Source: Leptospira kemamanensis (GTDB lineage Bacteria > Spirochaetota > Leptospiria > Leptospirales > Leptospiraceae). Taken from it: 64,000 nt of DNA. Positions 1 to 9,034 of the stretch are shown piece by piece (the first letter of the stretch is position 1; every line of letters begins with the position of its first letter). Below the pieces are notes generated by a model. It did not search any database, was not told where the DNA came from, and saw nothing but the letters and a program-made list of their open reading frames with translations. Both the position numbers and the translations under genes were made by a program. The stretch spans positions 62,001 through 126,000 of the forward strand of contig NZ_RQGG01000018.1 in NCBI RefSeq assembly GCF_004769665.1, in the 5' to 3' direction.

Positions 1-498
1 AAACTTCCTAGAATCCTTCTAGCGCAGGCAAAAAATGCAAGTCCCTTGTATGAATCGTATAAGAAAGGTTTTGCGGAGTTCTCTCCCGTAACGGCGGAAA
101 AAACCTTAGCTTCGGCAATCCAAATTGGTGATCCAGTTTCTGTGAAAAAAGCGATCCGTGTTCTGAAAAAATTCAATGGGATTGTAGAAGTGGCTACGGA
201 AGAAGAATTAGCGAACGCAGCCGCTAAAGGGGATTTGTACGGACTGTATAATGACCCACATACGGGTGTGGCACTTGCAGCACTTTTAAAATCAATCCAA
301 TCGGGTGAGGTCAAACAAGGTGAGTCCGTGGTTGTGATTTCCACAGCAAACGGCCTAAAATTCACTGAATTCAAACTCGCCTTCCATGAAGGGAAAATTC
401 CGAAAGTGGATGAGAGTCTGAAGAATGTGATTTTGCCTTGTAAACCAACTCTTTCGGGAGTGATGGAAATCCTAGGCAAACATTTGAAGAAAACATAA
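1..498 (+). CDS. thrC: Threonine synthase, C-terminal part (cut by window edge)
   Basis: The reading frame is open from base 1 and ends at TAA 496-498; the start lies outside the window. The visible part begins with a PRILLAQAKNASPLYESYKKGF-like stretch (split here: PRILLAQAKNA, then SPLYESYKKGF) and continues with AIQIGDPVS, YNDPHTGVALAAL and VVISTANGLKFTEF. These match the C-terminal half of PLP-dependent threonine synthase, which converts O-phosphohomoserine to threonine. The PLP lysine and N-terminal domain are not in the window. It is followed by an unrelated ATPase-fold gene after about 50 bases. Identity is inferred from motif pattern only, but the pattern is characteristic. Confidence 0.88.
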   Translation, partial: KLPRILLAQAKNASPLYESYKKGFAEFSPVTAEKTLASAIQIGDPVSVKKAIRVLKKFNGIVEVATEEELANAAAKGDLYGLYNDPHTGVALAALLKSIQSGEVKQGESVVVISTANGLKFTEFKLAFHEGKIPKVDESLKNVILPCKPTLSGVMEILGKHLKKT

Positions 499-548
499 AT
501 CGCTAGACAAATCTAGAATCTACTGGCAAATTTTTGAAGTTTACCGGT

Positions 549-1259
549 ATGTCCCAAGAGTTTTCTCTCAGTCCAGAGTTTTGTTTTGTAGTCGATCAGG
601 CTGTAGAAGCTCGGAAAAAAATTTCCATGATCACCTATGTGATGGGAGACATAGGGGAAGCGAAACTCAAATACATTTTACTGAAAATCTTGAGTTCTCT
701 CGGGCGGGAAGACCTGATGGAACTCTTTTATACTGCCGCCAAAGAACTCATTGTCAATTCGACAAAAGCCGCAATCAAACGAATCATCTTCGAAGAACTC
801 AAACTCAATATCCAAAACTTAGAAGATTATGAAGAAGGAATGAAACTCTTCAAATCGAGTTTGAATGAACGGAAATTTCCGACCTACAAACAAAAAATGA
901 GAGAGTCGGGACTTTTTGTTAAAATCACTTGTATTTACAAAAAAAACAAAATAGATTTAGAAATTCGAAATAACTTTCCCTTGTTGCCAATTGAGGCGGA
1001 AAGGGTAAAAGAAAAGTTTATTAATGCTAAAAAGTATGATAATCTATTCGAGTTCTTTATGGAACATGGCGACAGTACAGAAGGTGCGGGGATGGGAATT
1101 ACAATGGTAGAAATATTATTGTCTCAATCAGGATTTGACCGTCGTTTATTTTCAATTTATTCATCAGAAAGGAAAAAGGAAACAGTAGCGCGTGTAGAAG
1201 TTCCATTGGATGATATTCCGAAATCAAATGGAACTCCTGAACAACTGTTCGTAGAATAA
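549..1259 (+). CDS. Histidine-kinase-like ATPase-fold protein without kinase domain
   Basis: About 236 residues from ATG 549; an in-frame TTG at 534 is an alternative start, and neither has a strong Shine-Dalgarno sequence. The protein has a stretch resembling the N box of GHKL ATPases (AKELIVNSTKAAIKR, about residues 63-77) and a G-box-like segment (GDSTEGAGMGITMVEILL, about residues 180-197). No dimerisation/phosphoacceptor domain, receiver or membrane segment is visible. This suggests a stand-alone ATP-binding regulator, as in anti-sigma factors or partner-controlled kinases, but substrate and partner are unknown. Its stop overlaps the next start (TAATG), so it is probably co-translated with the membrane protein that follows. 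Function beyond the ATPase fold is inference. Confidence 0.6.
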   Translation: MSQEFSLSPEFCFVVDQAVEARKKISMITYVMGDIGEAKLKYILLKILSSLGREDLMELFYTAAKELIVNSTKAAIKRIIFEELKLNIQNLEDYEEGMKLFKSSLNERKFPTYKQKMRESGLFVKITCIYKKNKIDLEIRNNFPLLPIEAERVKEKFINAKKYDNLFEFFMEHGDSTEGAGMGITMVEILLSQSGFDRRLFSIYSSERKKETVARVEVPLDDIPKSNGTPEQLFVE

Positions 1260-2419
1260 TGTCAGAACTAAGCTCAAAAGCAGATCAATTAAAAAGACAA
1301 GCAGACCTTCTCGGTTTGACAAGAGAAGCCGTATTTACTGATGAACAGGCAAAAGAAGTTTTACAAGGTAAAATCACTGATGGTTATCTTGTAAAAGTCA
1401 AGATTGACTTGGACAGTTTGAACGGTATGGTTCTCATACTTGTATCATCCATTCGCAAACACGTGATGGAGTTATATGCCGTTGTGGGAACTTCGGCGAC
1501 CTTTCGAAGGATTCGCACCTTTGCGGATCATGTTCAAATTTCTACAGATTTGGGAGACATCGGTAAAACAGGTGGTTATGATCCAGCCATCTCCGAAAAT
1601 ATAGGTCGTGCAGTTCATCGAGTTTTCACCAAAGAGAAGTTAGAAGAACTACTTCCTCTCTGGCAAAAAAAAGATCCATCGCATATTACCGAACTTTTGG
1701 AAAAACCAATTCTCACTGCGACAAAGGGAAGGAATATCAAATTACAAGCAGAGGTTGATAAGATCTCCACAGCAAAGTTTCGCTATGAAAATCCAATGAA
1801 GGGTATCATCCTTCCCATTCCAAAACCGGAAGACGAATCTGCGAGTGCTCAAGATGCATCGGTTCCGTCGATATCCACAGAACCTCCGAAAGGCGAAGGA
1901 TCCGCTTTAGATCGACAAATTGCACAATTTCGAACTGCATTTCCAAAAGAACTGAATATGAAAACGGTCATCTCACCTATCAATGGGGTTGAGTTCGATA
2001 ACCTCATCGAAGGGATGGAAATTTTATTCCGTGTTCCTACTGAAACTCCAGAAGGTTTAACCAACGCTCAAATTCTTGGCCTCATTGACGAAGAGGGCAA
2101 AATTAAAAAAGATCCTGTTGTGGGTAAATTTTTAGGAATTGCTGGTAACAAAACAGAATACCATATCTTTGCAGAAGGCCCAAACCAGTATTTACTTCAT
2201 TCTGTGGAAGAACATCCAGTCAAAGTCGCGATTCCAAAACCTCAAGCAATCGCAGGTGCAGGAAACAAAGCCGGTGGAGCCCAAACACAAAAGAAAAAAG
2301 TTGGCCCAGGCCAAACGCAAGATTCCAAGTCTTCTGGTGCCAACTTATTCATGTTAATGGGTGCATTTATCACCATCGTCCTGATAGGTGTGCTTATCTT
2401 TGTGATGGTGATTTTGTAA
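1259..2419 (+). CDS. Hypothetical tail-anchored membrane protein
   Basis: 386 residues starting at ATG 1259, which overlaps the TAA of the preceding ATPase-fold gene by one base. I do not recognise the family. Residues 1 to about 360 are soluble. They include a low-complexity stretch around residues 190-215 and a Gly/Gln/Lys-rich stretch around 333-358. The last 24 or so residues (LFMLMGAFITIVLIGVLIFV, then MVIL) form one hydrophobic helix with almost nothing after it, so the protein looks C-terminally anchored with its bulk in the cytoplasm. The coupling suggests that the two products act together. It converges on leuS with only 7 bases between them. Confidence 0.6.
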   Translation: MSELSSKADQLKRQADLLGLTREAVFTDEQAKEVLQGKITDGYLVKVKIDLDSLNGMVLILVSSIRKHVMELYAVVGTSATFRRIRTFADHVQISTDLGDIGKTGGYDPAISENIGRAVHRVFTKEKLEELLPLWQKKDPSHITELLEKPILTATKGRNIKLQAEVDKISTAKFRYENPMKGIILPIPKPEDESASAQDASVPSISTEPPKGEGSALDRQIAQFRTAFPKELNMKTVISPINGVEFDNLIEGMEILFRVPTETPEGLTNAQILGLIDEEGKIKKDPVVGKFLGIAGNKTEYHIFAEGPNQYLLHSVEEHPVKVAIPKPQAIAGAGNKAGGAQTQKKKVGPGQTQDSKSSGANLFMLMGAFITIVLIGVLIFVMVIL

Positions 2420-2426
2420 AAGGGGT

Positions 2427-5030
2427 TTAACCCGCAACAACGATGTTGACGAGTTTGCCTTTTACATAAATTTCTTTTTTGATTTCTTTGCCAACCCAGA
2501 ACGGTTTCGCCTTTTCCACTTCTTTTGCAAGGTTTAAGGCTTCCTTTTCTTCAATTTCTCTAGGTGCTAAAAATTCCCCACGCATTTTGCCATTCACTTG
2601 GACAACGATGGTGATATTGGCATCCACTAAATACTTCTCGTCCCATTTTGGATAGGGATGGTAAGCAAGGGAATCTTTGTAACCAAGTTTTGCCCATAGT
2701 TCCTCTGCTAGGTGAGGTGCAAAAGGAGACAGAGCCAAAACAAAAGGTTCTAATACTTTTTTAGGTTTTCTTGGATTACTTGTGAACTCATTGATGAAGA
2801 TCATCATTTGAGAAACCGCTGTGTTAAAAGAAAACGCATCGATATCGTCTTTTACTTTTTTGATGGTGCGGTGTAGAGTTTTCAGCTCGGCTTCGTTTGG
2901 TTCAATGTCTTCTACAAAAAAAGATTCGTTTTCCCCTGAGTGAAAGAGTCGCCAAACTCGATTTAAAAATCGAAACACACCATCCACACCATTTTTACTC
3001 CATGGTTTGGACATCTCAAATGGTCCCATAAACATTTCAAAGAGTCGTAGTGTATCCGCACCATATTCAGAGACTACGTCATCTGGATTAACTACGTTTC
3101 CTCTTGACTTGGACATTTTGCCTTTGTCTTCCCCAAGGATGAGACCTTGGTGGACTAATTTTTTAAATGGTTCTGGTGTGGAAACGTGACCCAAATCAAA
3201 AAGGATTTTATGCCAAAATCTAGAGTATAACAAGTGTAATACGGCATGTTCTGCCCCACCCACATACACTTCCACTGGCATCCAAGCTTTTTCAAGTGTT
3301 GGATCAATGAGTTTGTCATTGTTTCTGGGATCAATGTAACGAAGGTAATAATAACAAGAACCTGCCCATTGTGGCATTGTATTGGTTTCTCGTTTTCCAA
3401 TTTCACCAGTCACTGGGTCTTTGTACACAAGCCAATCTTTTGCAAGCGCAAGTGGAGATTCCCCTGTGCCAGAAGGTTTAAACTCTTCTAAATCTGGTAA
3501 AACGAGTGGAAGTTCGGAATCCGAAAGAGCCTTTGGGGTTCCATCTTCAAAATGCACAAGAGGGATGGGTTCTCCCCAATACCTTTGTCTTGCAAAAAGC
3601 CAATCTCTCAGTTTGAATTGGATTTTTTTGCGACCAACAGATTTTTTCTCTGCCCAAACGACCATAGTCTGGAATGCATCTTTGTAAGACTTTCCATCTA
3701 ACTGCACTTCTGCGGAAGAGGAGTTGATACAAACGGATTCTTTGGAATCAAATGCAAGATTTGGTTCCATTTTTCCATCAATCACTTGTTTGATGGGAAG
3801 TTGGAACTTCACGGCAAAGTCATAGTCTCTTTGGTCATGTGCTGGAACCGCCATAATGGCACCTGTTCCATAGGAAATTAATACATAATCAGAGATATAA
3901 ATCGGAACTTTAACAGATGTGTCGGTTGGTAAACTAGCATAGGCACCAGTAAACACACCTGTTTTGTCTTTATTGAGCTCTGTTCTTTCTAAATCACTTT
4001 TTAACGAACAATCTTTTTGGTAGGTTTCTACTGCTTTCTTTTGTTCTGCTGTTGTGAGTTCTGCTACCAGTGGGTGTTCTGGGGCAAGGACTAAGTAAGT
4101 CGCACCAAAAATGGTATCAGGGCGAGTCGTATACACAGTGATGTCTTTGTTTAAGGAAGGAACGTGGAAGTTGAGTTCCAAACCTTCTGATTTTCCTATC
4201 CAATTTCTTTGCATTTCGAGAGTGGATGGTGGCCATTCACAGAGAGACAGATCATTTAACAATCGTTCGGCGTAGGAAGTGATGCGCATCATGTATTGGC
4301 GCATGGGTTTTCTTTCTACGGAATAGCCTTTGGAAGTCCATTCTTCTACTTCTTCGTTTGCAAGAACGGTTCCGAGAGCCTCACACCAATTCACAGGGAT
4401 ATTGGCTTCGTAAACCAATCGGAAATGGGACAAAATGTCCTCTTTTTCTTTGCGTGATTTGGATTTCCACTCAGAACCTGAAAATTGGATTCCTTTGGGG
4501 AGTTCTATCCCTTCAAAAAATTGAGATCCTTCCGATTCTAAGGTTTTGATAAGGGTTTCAATGGGAAGGGCTTTGTTTTGTTTTCGGTCAAAGTAGGAAT
4601 TGTAGATCTGTAAAAAAATCCATTGGGTCCAACGGTAATAGTCCGGGTGAGTGGTGGAGATTTCCCTTTCCCAGTCGTAAGAAAGACCAAGGCTTTTGAT
4701 TTGGCGACGGAAGGTATCAATATTGTTTTTTGTGGTGGTACGAGGGTGAATTCCCGTCGTCATCGCATATCGTTCTGCAGGGAGTCCAAAAGCATCCCAA
4801 CCCATGGGGTGCAAAACCTCGTATCCTTCCATACGTTTGAGGCGTGAAATGATGTCAGTGGCTGTGTATCCTTCTGGGTGGCCTACGTGAAGGCCAGCAC
4901 CACTTGGGTAAGGAAACATGTCTAAACAATAGTATTTAGGTTTGGATGAGTGTGAGTTTGTGCGAAAGGTCTGGTGGTCGTCCCAGTATTTTTGCCATTT
5001 TTGTTCAATATCTTGGAATGGATAATTCAT
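2427..5030 (-). CDS. leuS: Leucyl-tRNA synthetase
   Basis: 867 residues, normal for bacterial LeuRS. This class I synthetase charges tRNA-Leu with leucine. The HIGH-type motif is HVGH (about residues 48-51, in [16 protein letters not shown]) and the KMSKS motif is in [11 protein letters not shown] (about residue 638). The editing (CP1) domain is marked by [21 protein letters not shown] and the AVPAHDQRD segment. The C-terminal anticodon-binding and leucine-specific regions are present ([19 protein letters not shown]). A small zinc-ribbon gene lies 29 bases upstream on the same strand and may share its transcript. Nothing unusual was seen. Confidence 0.97.
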   Translation of the reverse strand: MNYPFQDIEQKWQKYWDDHQTFRTNSHSSKPKYYCLDMFPYPSGAGLHVGHPEGYTATDIISRLKRMEGYEVLHPMGWDAFGLPAERYAMTTGIHPRTTTKNNIDTFRRQIKSLGLSYDWEREISTTHPDYYRWTQWIFLQIYNSYFDRKQNKALPIETLIKTLESEGSQFFEGIELPKGIQFSGSEWKSKSRKEKEDILSHFRLVYEANIPVNWCEALGTVLANEEVEEWTSKGYSVERKPMRQYMMRITSYAERLLNDLSLCEWPPSTLEMQRNWIGKSEGLELNFHVPSLNKDITVYTTRPDTIFGATYLVLAPEHPLVAELTTAEQKKAVETYQKDCSLKSDLERTELNKDKTGVFTGAYASLPTDTSVKVPIYISDYVLISYGTGAIMAVPAHDQRDYDFAVKFQLPIKQVIDGKMEPNLAFDSKESVCINSSSAEVQLDGKSYKDAFQTMVVWAEKKSVGRKKIQFKLRDWLFARQRYWGEPIPLVHFEDGTPKALSDSELPLVLPDLEEFKPSGTGESPLALAKDWLVYKDPVTGEIGKRETNTMPQWAGSCYYYLRYIDPRNNDKLIDPTLEKAWMPVEVYVGGAEHAVLHLLYSRFWHKILFDLGHVSTPEPFKKLVHQGLILGEDKGKMSKSRGNVVNPDDVVSEYGADTLRLFEMFMGPFEMSKPWSKNGVDGVFRFLNRVWRLFHSGENESFFVEDIEPNEAELKTLHRTIKKVKDDIDAFSFNTAVSQMMIFINEFTSNPRKPKKVLEPFVLALSPFAPHLAEELWAKLGYKDSLAYHPYPKWDEKYLVDANITIVVQVNGKMRGEFLAPREIEEKEALNLAKEVEKAKPFWVGKEIKKEIYVKGKLVNIVVAG

Positions 5031-5059
5031 CGACTAACGTAGAGAAAGTGTAGTTAATT

Positions 5060-5284
5060 CTACTTTCTCACGGAGTCGATGATTTTTACAAGCTTTTTGA
5101 AACTCTTGGACAAACAAACTTTGCAGAGATTGTATTGATAAAGGGTCGTGACGGAACCACATTCCGCACAAGGTTTAACATTATTGATTTTCACATTCAT
5201 AAAGTCTGCAGTATTTATCTTTGTATTGCATTCGAGCATTCTATATTTACCTGTATGAGTCCGCTTATCGACAGTGCTGTTCAT
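5060..5284 (-). CDS. Small zinc-ribbon protein, hypothetical
   Basis: 74 residues from ATG 5284. Two CxxC pairs (Cys39/Cys42 in CAEC and Cys54/Cys57 in CKVC), 11 residues apart, suggest a zinc ribbon or treble clef, followed by a basic tail (SKSFKKLVKIIDSVRK). A GGGGAG sequence sits just 2 bases before ATG 5284, closer than usual. Internal ATGs at codons 16 and 29 are alternative starts that keep all four cysteines. It lies 29 bases upstream of leuS on the same strand. The role is unknown; nucleic-acid binding is a guess from the basic tail. Confidence 0.5.
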   Translation of the reverse strand: MNSTVDKRTHTGKYRMLECNTKINTADFMNVKINNVKPCAECGSVTTLYQYNLCKVCLSKSFKKLVKIIDSVRK

Positions 5285-5585
5285 AACTCCCCAATTTTCC
5301 CTAAAAAACGGGAAAGGGGAAACACTACGATGAAGTTACTTTATATGAAACCCACCCTTTGGGGTCAAAAAAAATTAGGATGTACACACAAAAAGATAAG
5401 GAATTTTTTCTAAATTTTTTTTTGCAAAGGTGCAATAGAGTTGGAACAAAAATGAAAAATAAAAAAAAGTTAATTGTAATTCAAAAATTTGAAAAATCGA
5501 TGTTAGGTGGCATTTTATTGAATAAGTGCCCGTTATTAGTCATGAATTATGTGTTAGGCGAGAAATTGTTTGGGGGAAAAACCTA
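5285..5585. other. AT-rich divergent intergenic region
   Basis: Spacer between the minus-strand zinc-ribbon gene and the plus-strand ABC transporter operon. It is strongly A/T-rich with long A and T runs (5377-5420, 5452-5470). A TTGAAA at 5489-5494 could be a -35 box, but the matching -10 is weak. Short open frames here lack ribosome-binding sites. No RNA gene or clear hairpin was seen. It presumably holds promoters for both directions. Confidence 0.4.
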
Positions 5586-6383
5586 GTGTTAGAATTTAAA
5601 AATGTGTTCAAATCATTTCACAATGAAGAAGAAACGATTGATGTGTTGAAAAATATTTCATTTCGCATGGAAACTGGTGAATTTGTAGCGATTATCGGCC
5701 CATCTGGATCAGGTAAATCAACTTTACTAGGTGTAGCGGCCGGTCTAGACAAACCAGATACTGGGATTGTCTCATTAGACGGAATTGATTTAACCAAACA
5801 AAATGAATCTAAACTAGCTGATATCCGTGCAGATCAAATTGGATTCATCTTTCAAAACTTCCAATTATTGCCAGGCCTCAATGCCATAGAAAACATAGGG
5901 ATTCCTTTATACTTAAAATCATCATTGACGGAAAAAGAAATTTTAAAAAAAGCAGAATCTATTTTGGAATCTGTGTCTATGTCTCACCGTGCGACTCACT
6001 TCCCAAAACAACTGTCAGGTGGAGAAGAACAAAGAATTGCCATCGCACGAAGTTTTGTGAATGATCCCAAGATTATTTTTGCAGATGAACCAACTGCCAA
6101 CTTAGATTACAAAAATAGCAAAACCATATTAGATCTATTATTGTACAGGAACAAAAAACAAGGCACAACTCTTGTTGTTGTCACTCATGATCCAGATGTG
6201 GCAAAACTAGCCGATCGTGTTTTGGAGATGAAAGATGGTGAGATCATTTCCGATTCTAAGAATGGTTTAAAAAAAAGTAAGAACCAAAGTCCTTCCAATA
6301 CAAAAAAATCCATTTCCACAACTTCTAAAACAACCACCAAACAAAAGCAGGTGGTGAAACCTACAAAGAAGGTCAGTCGATGA
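5586..6383 (+). CDS. ABC transporter ATP-binding protein (LolD/YbbA type)
   Basis: 265 residues from GTG 5586, chosen because a GGGGG run sits at a normal distance upstream at about 5572-5576 and homology begins at once (VLEFKNVFKSF). An in-frame upstream ATG at 5526 would add 20 residues that do not fit the family. Walker A is GPSGSGKST (about 38-46), the Q loop is FIFQNFQLLPG, the signature is LSGGEEQRIAIARS and Walker B is IIFADEPTANLD; the H-loop is VVVTHD. This is the MacB/LolD/YbbA subfamily, which powers FtsX-like permeases. The last 35 or so residues are a Lys/Ser/Thr-rich tail. The stop overlaps the permease start by four bases (ATGA). The substrate (lipoprotein, lipid or regulatory) is unknown. 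Confidence 0.9.
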   Translation: MLEFKNVFKSFHNEEETIDVLKNISFRMETGEFVAIIGPSGSGKSTLLGVAAGLDKPDTGIVSLDGIDLTKQNESKLADIRADQIGFIFQNFQLLPGLNAIENIGIPLYLKSSLTEKEILKKAESILESVSMSHRATHFPKQLSGGEEQRIAIARSFVNDPKIIFADEPTANLDYKNSKTILDLLLYRNKKQGTTLVVVTHDPDVAKLADRVLEMKDGEIISDSKNGLKKSKNQSPSNTKKSISTTSKTTTKQKQVVKPTKKVSR

Positions 6384-8923
6384 AGGCTTCTCTCTTTCGT
6401 TTTTACTTAAAACGTGAGTTATTTTCACGGTTTCGGTATTCTTTACTGATTGTTGTCTCGATCACACTGGGTGTGGGTTCTGTGATCGGGATCCATTCCT
6501 ATAAGGACAACACAGCAAGTGCCATCAAAAAAGAAGCAAAATCGATTATGGGTGCCGATCTTGCCTTACAATCCCCCCAAGAAATCACAGATTCTGCTCA
6601 GGAATTGCTGAAAAACCACCTACCAGAAGGCGCCAAAACCAGTGCTTCGATTCAATTTTTATCCATGATTTCCAATGAATCGGGCTCTGAAAACTCTCTC
6701 AGTTTCGTAAAAGGGATCGAAACGAGTTACCCTTTTTATGGGGAAATGAGAACCGAACCAGAGAATGCCTATCGAAACTTAAAACCAAACCAAGTCCTCT
6801 TAGATCCTACACTTGTGGAAAACTTAAAACTGAAACTAGGAGACCGCGTTCGGTTGGGGGATAGCCTCCTTGTCCTTGCTGGTGTTGTGTTAAAAGAACC
6901 CGGTGCCGTTGGTTCTTTTGTGGGTTCAGCGCCTGGTTCTATCATACGAAAAGAAACTGCGATTCAAACAGGACTTGTGCAACGAGGAAGTCGCATTCGT
7001 TATACGATCTATTTACAATTTCCTGAAACCATTGATAGTTTGGATTGGAAAGACAAAGAGTTTGCTTCTTTTATCAAAGAAGATTTAACCATTTATCATA
7101 ACACAGAAGTCAATTCAGGCTCCCAACAGTTTATAAAAAATACCTTTGATTATATGGCTCTTCTTGCACTCGCAGGATTTTTTCTCGGAGCCGTTTCTGT
7201 GTATACAGCAGTTCGCACTCGTTTACTCGAAAAACGAAATGAAATTGCGATTCTCATGTGTCTTGGAGCCAAACCCAATGTGATTCTTTTATTAGTATTT
7301 TCAGAAATACTGATCCTTTCGCTTTTGGGAACTGTGTTTGGGCTTATCCTTGGATCCATCATTCAATCCTTATTGCCCGATATCAGTGGGATTACTCCTG
7401 TGGGAACCAGTGGTGTCCTTGGACTTTCTGTTTCTTCATTCTTATGGAGTATTGTATTAGGAGTCGTATTGCCACTTCTCATCTCCATACCACTTGTCCT
7501 GGAAACAAGATCTGTGAAACCTCTCGCAGCACTCAAGGAAGTCGAATCACAAACCAGTGGGAATCTATCAACTTCCTATTGGCAATTTGGTAGTTTTGTT
7601 TTGATATACATTCTTTTTACAAGTCTTGCCATTTTAGAAACAGAAAGTATCTTTAAGGGAATCTTATTTACACTTGTTCTGTTAACATTGCCTCTCCTTG
7701 TGTACGGATTGTACATCCTCTTTGGAACTTTCCTTCAAAAAATTTCAAAATTGGGATGGTTATCAAAGGAATGGAGCCTTGTGACCAAAAAAGTCACACG
7801 CAAATCCGGTGCCCTTCGTCTTTCCATCATTGGACTGGGATCAGCCCTCTTTATCTTAACTTTGTCACTCATCTTACAAGAAAGTTTACTCGAGTTAAGT
7901 GGAGCAAGAGAGATCGAACGTAGGCCAAACATGTTTCTTCTCGACATCAGAGAAACACAAAAAGATGACCTATTACAATCCATCACCAAGTTCCCTGTGG
8001 AAAAACAATATGTAGCTCCCGTAATTGGCGCTCGTTTGTCCAAGGTGAATGGGGAACCTGTGAAAAAAGAAGACACCATCAAAAACGCAATGGATCGCAA
8101 TTGGCGAGCCACGGCAAGAACCAGGGAATACTTTTTATCCTACCGCGATGAATTGTATGATACAGAAGAAGTGACAAAAGGGAGTTGGTGGAAGGAATCA
8201 GGGCGAAATGAAATCTCAGTGGAACGTGATTTTTCTAAGTACTTAGAAGCGGGTGTGGGCGACGAACTTACCTTCAATGTGCAAGGGCGAGAAGTCTCCG
8301 GAAAAATCACTAACCTTCGTTCGGTGAATTGGGCGGATATGAAACCAAACTTTGTGGTATTATTTTCCAGAGGGATTTTAGAAAAGGCTCCTAGGTTTTA
8401 TATTGTTTCCTTACTCATTGACAAAGGAACGGACCGTTACCAATTGCAAAAACAAGTGGTGAATCAATTTCCGAATATCACTGTGATTGATACAGAAAAA
8501 ACAATCCAAGCCTTTATGGGAATTTTGGAGAAAGTCACACAGATGATGGCACTGATGACAATGTTTATCCTTGCGGCTTCTTTTGTTCTTGTGTTTACCA
8601 CACTTTACGCAAGCCAATCCGAACGAAAACGAGAGTTTGCACTTTTACGTGTGATTGGAGCAAACAGTCGTTTTATGGGAAAACATTTTTTGCGAGAGGC
8701 AATCCTTGTCTCCGTGATTTCGTTTTTCCTGGGACTTGTGTACGCAGTGCTTTCCAATGAAGTGTTAAACCGATCGGTTCTCGAACTACGCAGTGTGTAT
8801 CCGTATGGACAACTCAGTTTGGTATTTTTGGGAATTTGTTTGGTCACAGTGACTTTGTATGCTCTAGGAATTTTTAGTTTCTTTCGGATGCCAACAAAGA
8901 CAGTGCTCAAGGAAATTAAATAA
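6380..8923 (+). CDS. FtsX-like ABC permease (YbbP/LolCE-like)
   Basis: 847 residues, translationally coupled to the ATPase upstream (ATGA overlap). There is one N-terminal membrane helix (about residues 20-40) followed by a large extracytoplasmic region. A first FtsX block has about three helices around residues 255-380 (ALLALAGFFLGAVSVYTAVRTRL, EIAILMCLGAKPNVI). Further helices lie at about 405-450, then comes a second periplasmic region and a last FtsX block near the C-terminus (REFALLRVIGANSRFMGKHF and following helices). The duplicated FtsX layout and length fit YbbP-type permeases, predicted to work on envelope lipids or lipoproteins. No membrane-fusion partner is next to it, so a tripartite exporter is less likely. 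Confidence 0.85.
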   Translation: MKASLFRFYLKRELFSRFRYSLLIVVSITLGVGSVIGIHSYKDNTASAIKKEAKSIMGADLALQSPQEITDSAQELLKNHLPEGAKTSASIQFLSMISNESGSENSLSFVKGIETSYPFYGEMRTEPENAYRNLKPNQVLLDPTLVENLKLKLGDRVRLGDSLLVLAGVVLKEPGAVGSFVGSAPGSIIRKETAIQTGLVQRGSRIRYTIYLQFPETIDSLDWKDKEFASFIKEDLTIYHNTEVNSGSQQFIKNTFDYMALLALAGFFLGAVSVYTAVRTRLLEKRNEIAILMCLGAKPNVILLLVFSEILILSLLGTVFGLILGSIIQSLLPDISGITPVGTSGVLGLSVSSFLWSIVLGVVLPLLISIPLVLETRSVKPLAALKEVESQTSGNLSTSYWQFGSFVLIYILFTSLAILETESIFKGILFTLVLLTLPLLVYGLYILFGTFLQKISKLGWLSKEWSLVTKKVTRKSGALRLSIIGLGSALFILTLSLILQESLLELSGAREIERRPNMFLLDIRETQKDDLLQSITKFPVEKQYVAPVIGARLSKVNGEPVKKEDTIKNAMDRNWRATARTREYFLSYRDELYDTEEVTKGSWWKESGRNEISVERDFSKYLEAGVGDELTFNVQGREVSGKITNLRSVNWADMKPNFVVLFSRGILEKAPRFYIVSLLIDKGTDRYQLQKQVVNQFPNITVIDTEKTIQAFMGILEKVTQMMALMTMFILAASFVLVFTTLYASQSERKREFALLRVIGANSRFMGKHFLREAILVSVISFFLGLVYAVLSNEVLNRSVLELRSVYPYGQLSLVFLGICLVTVTLYALGIFSFFRMPTKTVLKEIK

Positions 8924-9034
8924 ACTTTTTGCAGAACTAGTTTAGTTCAAAAAAGTCACAAAACGATTACCCTGTTTCCGATAAGTTGTTTTCGTTTCTA
9001 AAATTTTGTTTTAGGAGATTTGCATCTTATCGTT

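Noticed and set aside
5359..5586. 75-codon open frame ending at TAGTG just before the ABC ATPase start
   Set aside because: No ribosome site, a lysine/isoleucine composition expected of AT-rich spacer, and no recognisable motif. A leader peptide cannot be ruled out but is unsupported.
8936..8952. Weak inverted repeat GAACTA/TAGTTC after the FtsX-like gene
   Set aside because: Only six base pairs, no T run on the plus strand; too weak to call a terminator.
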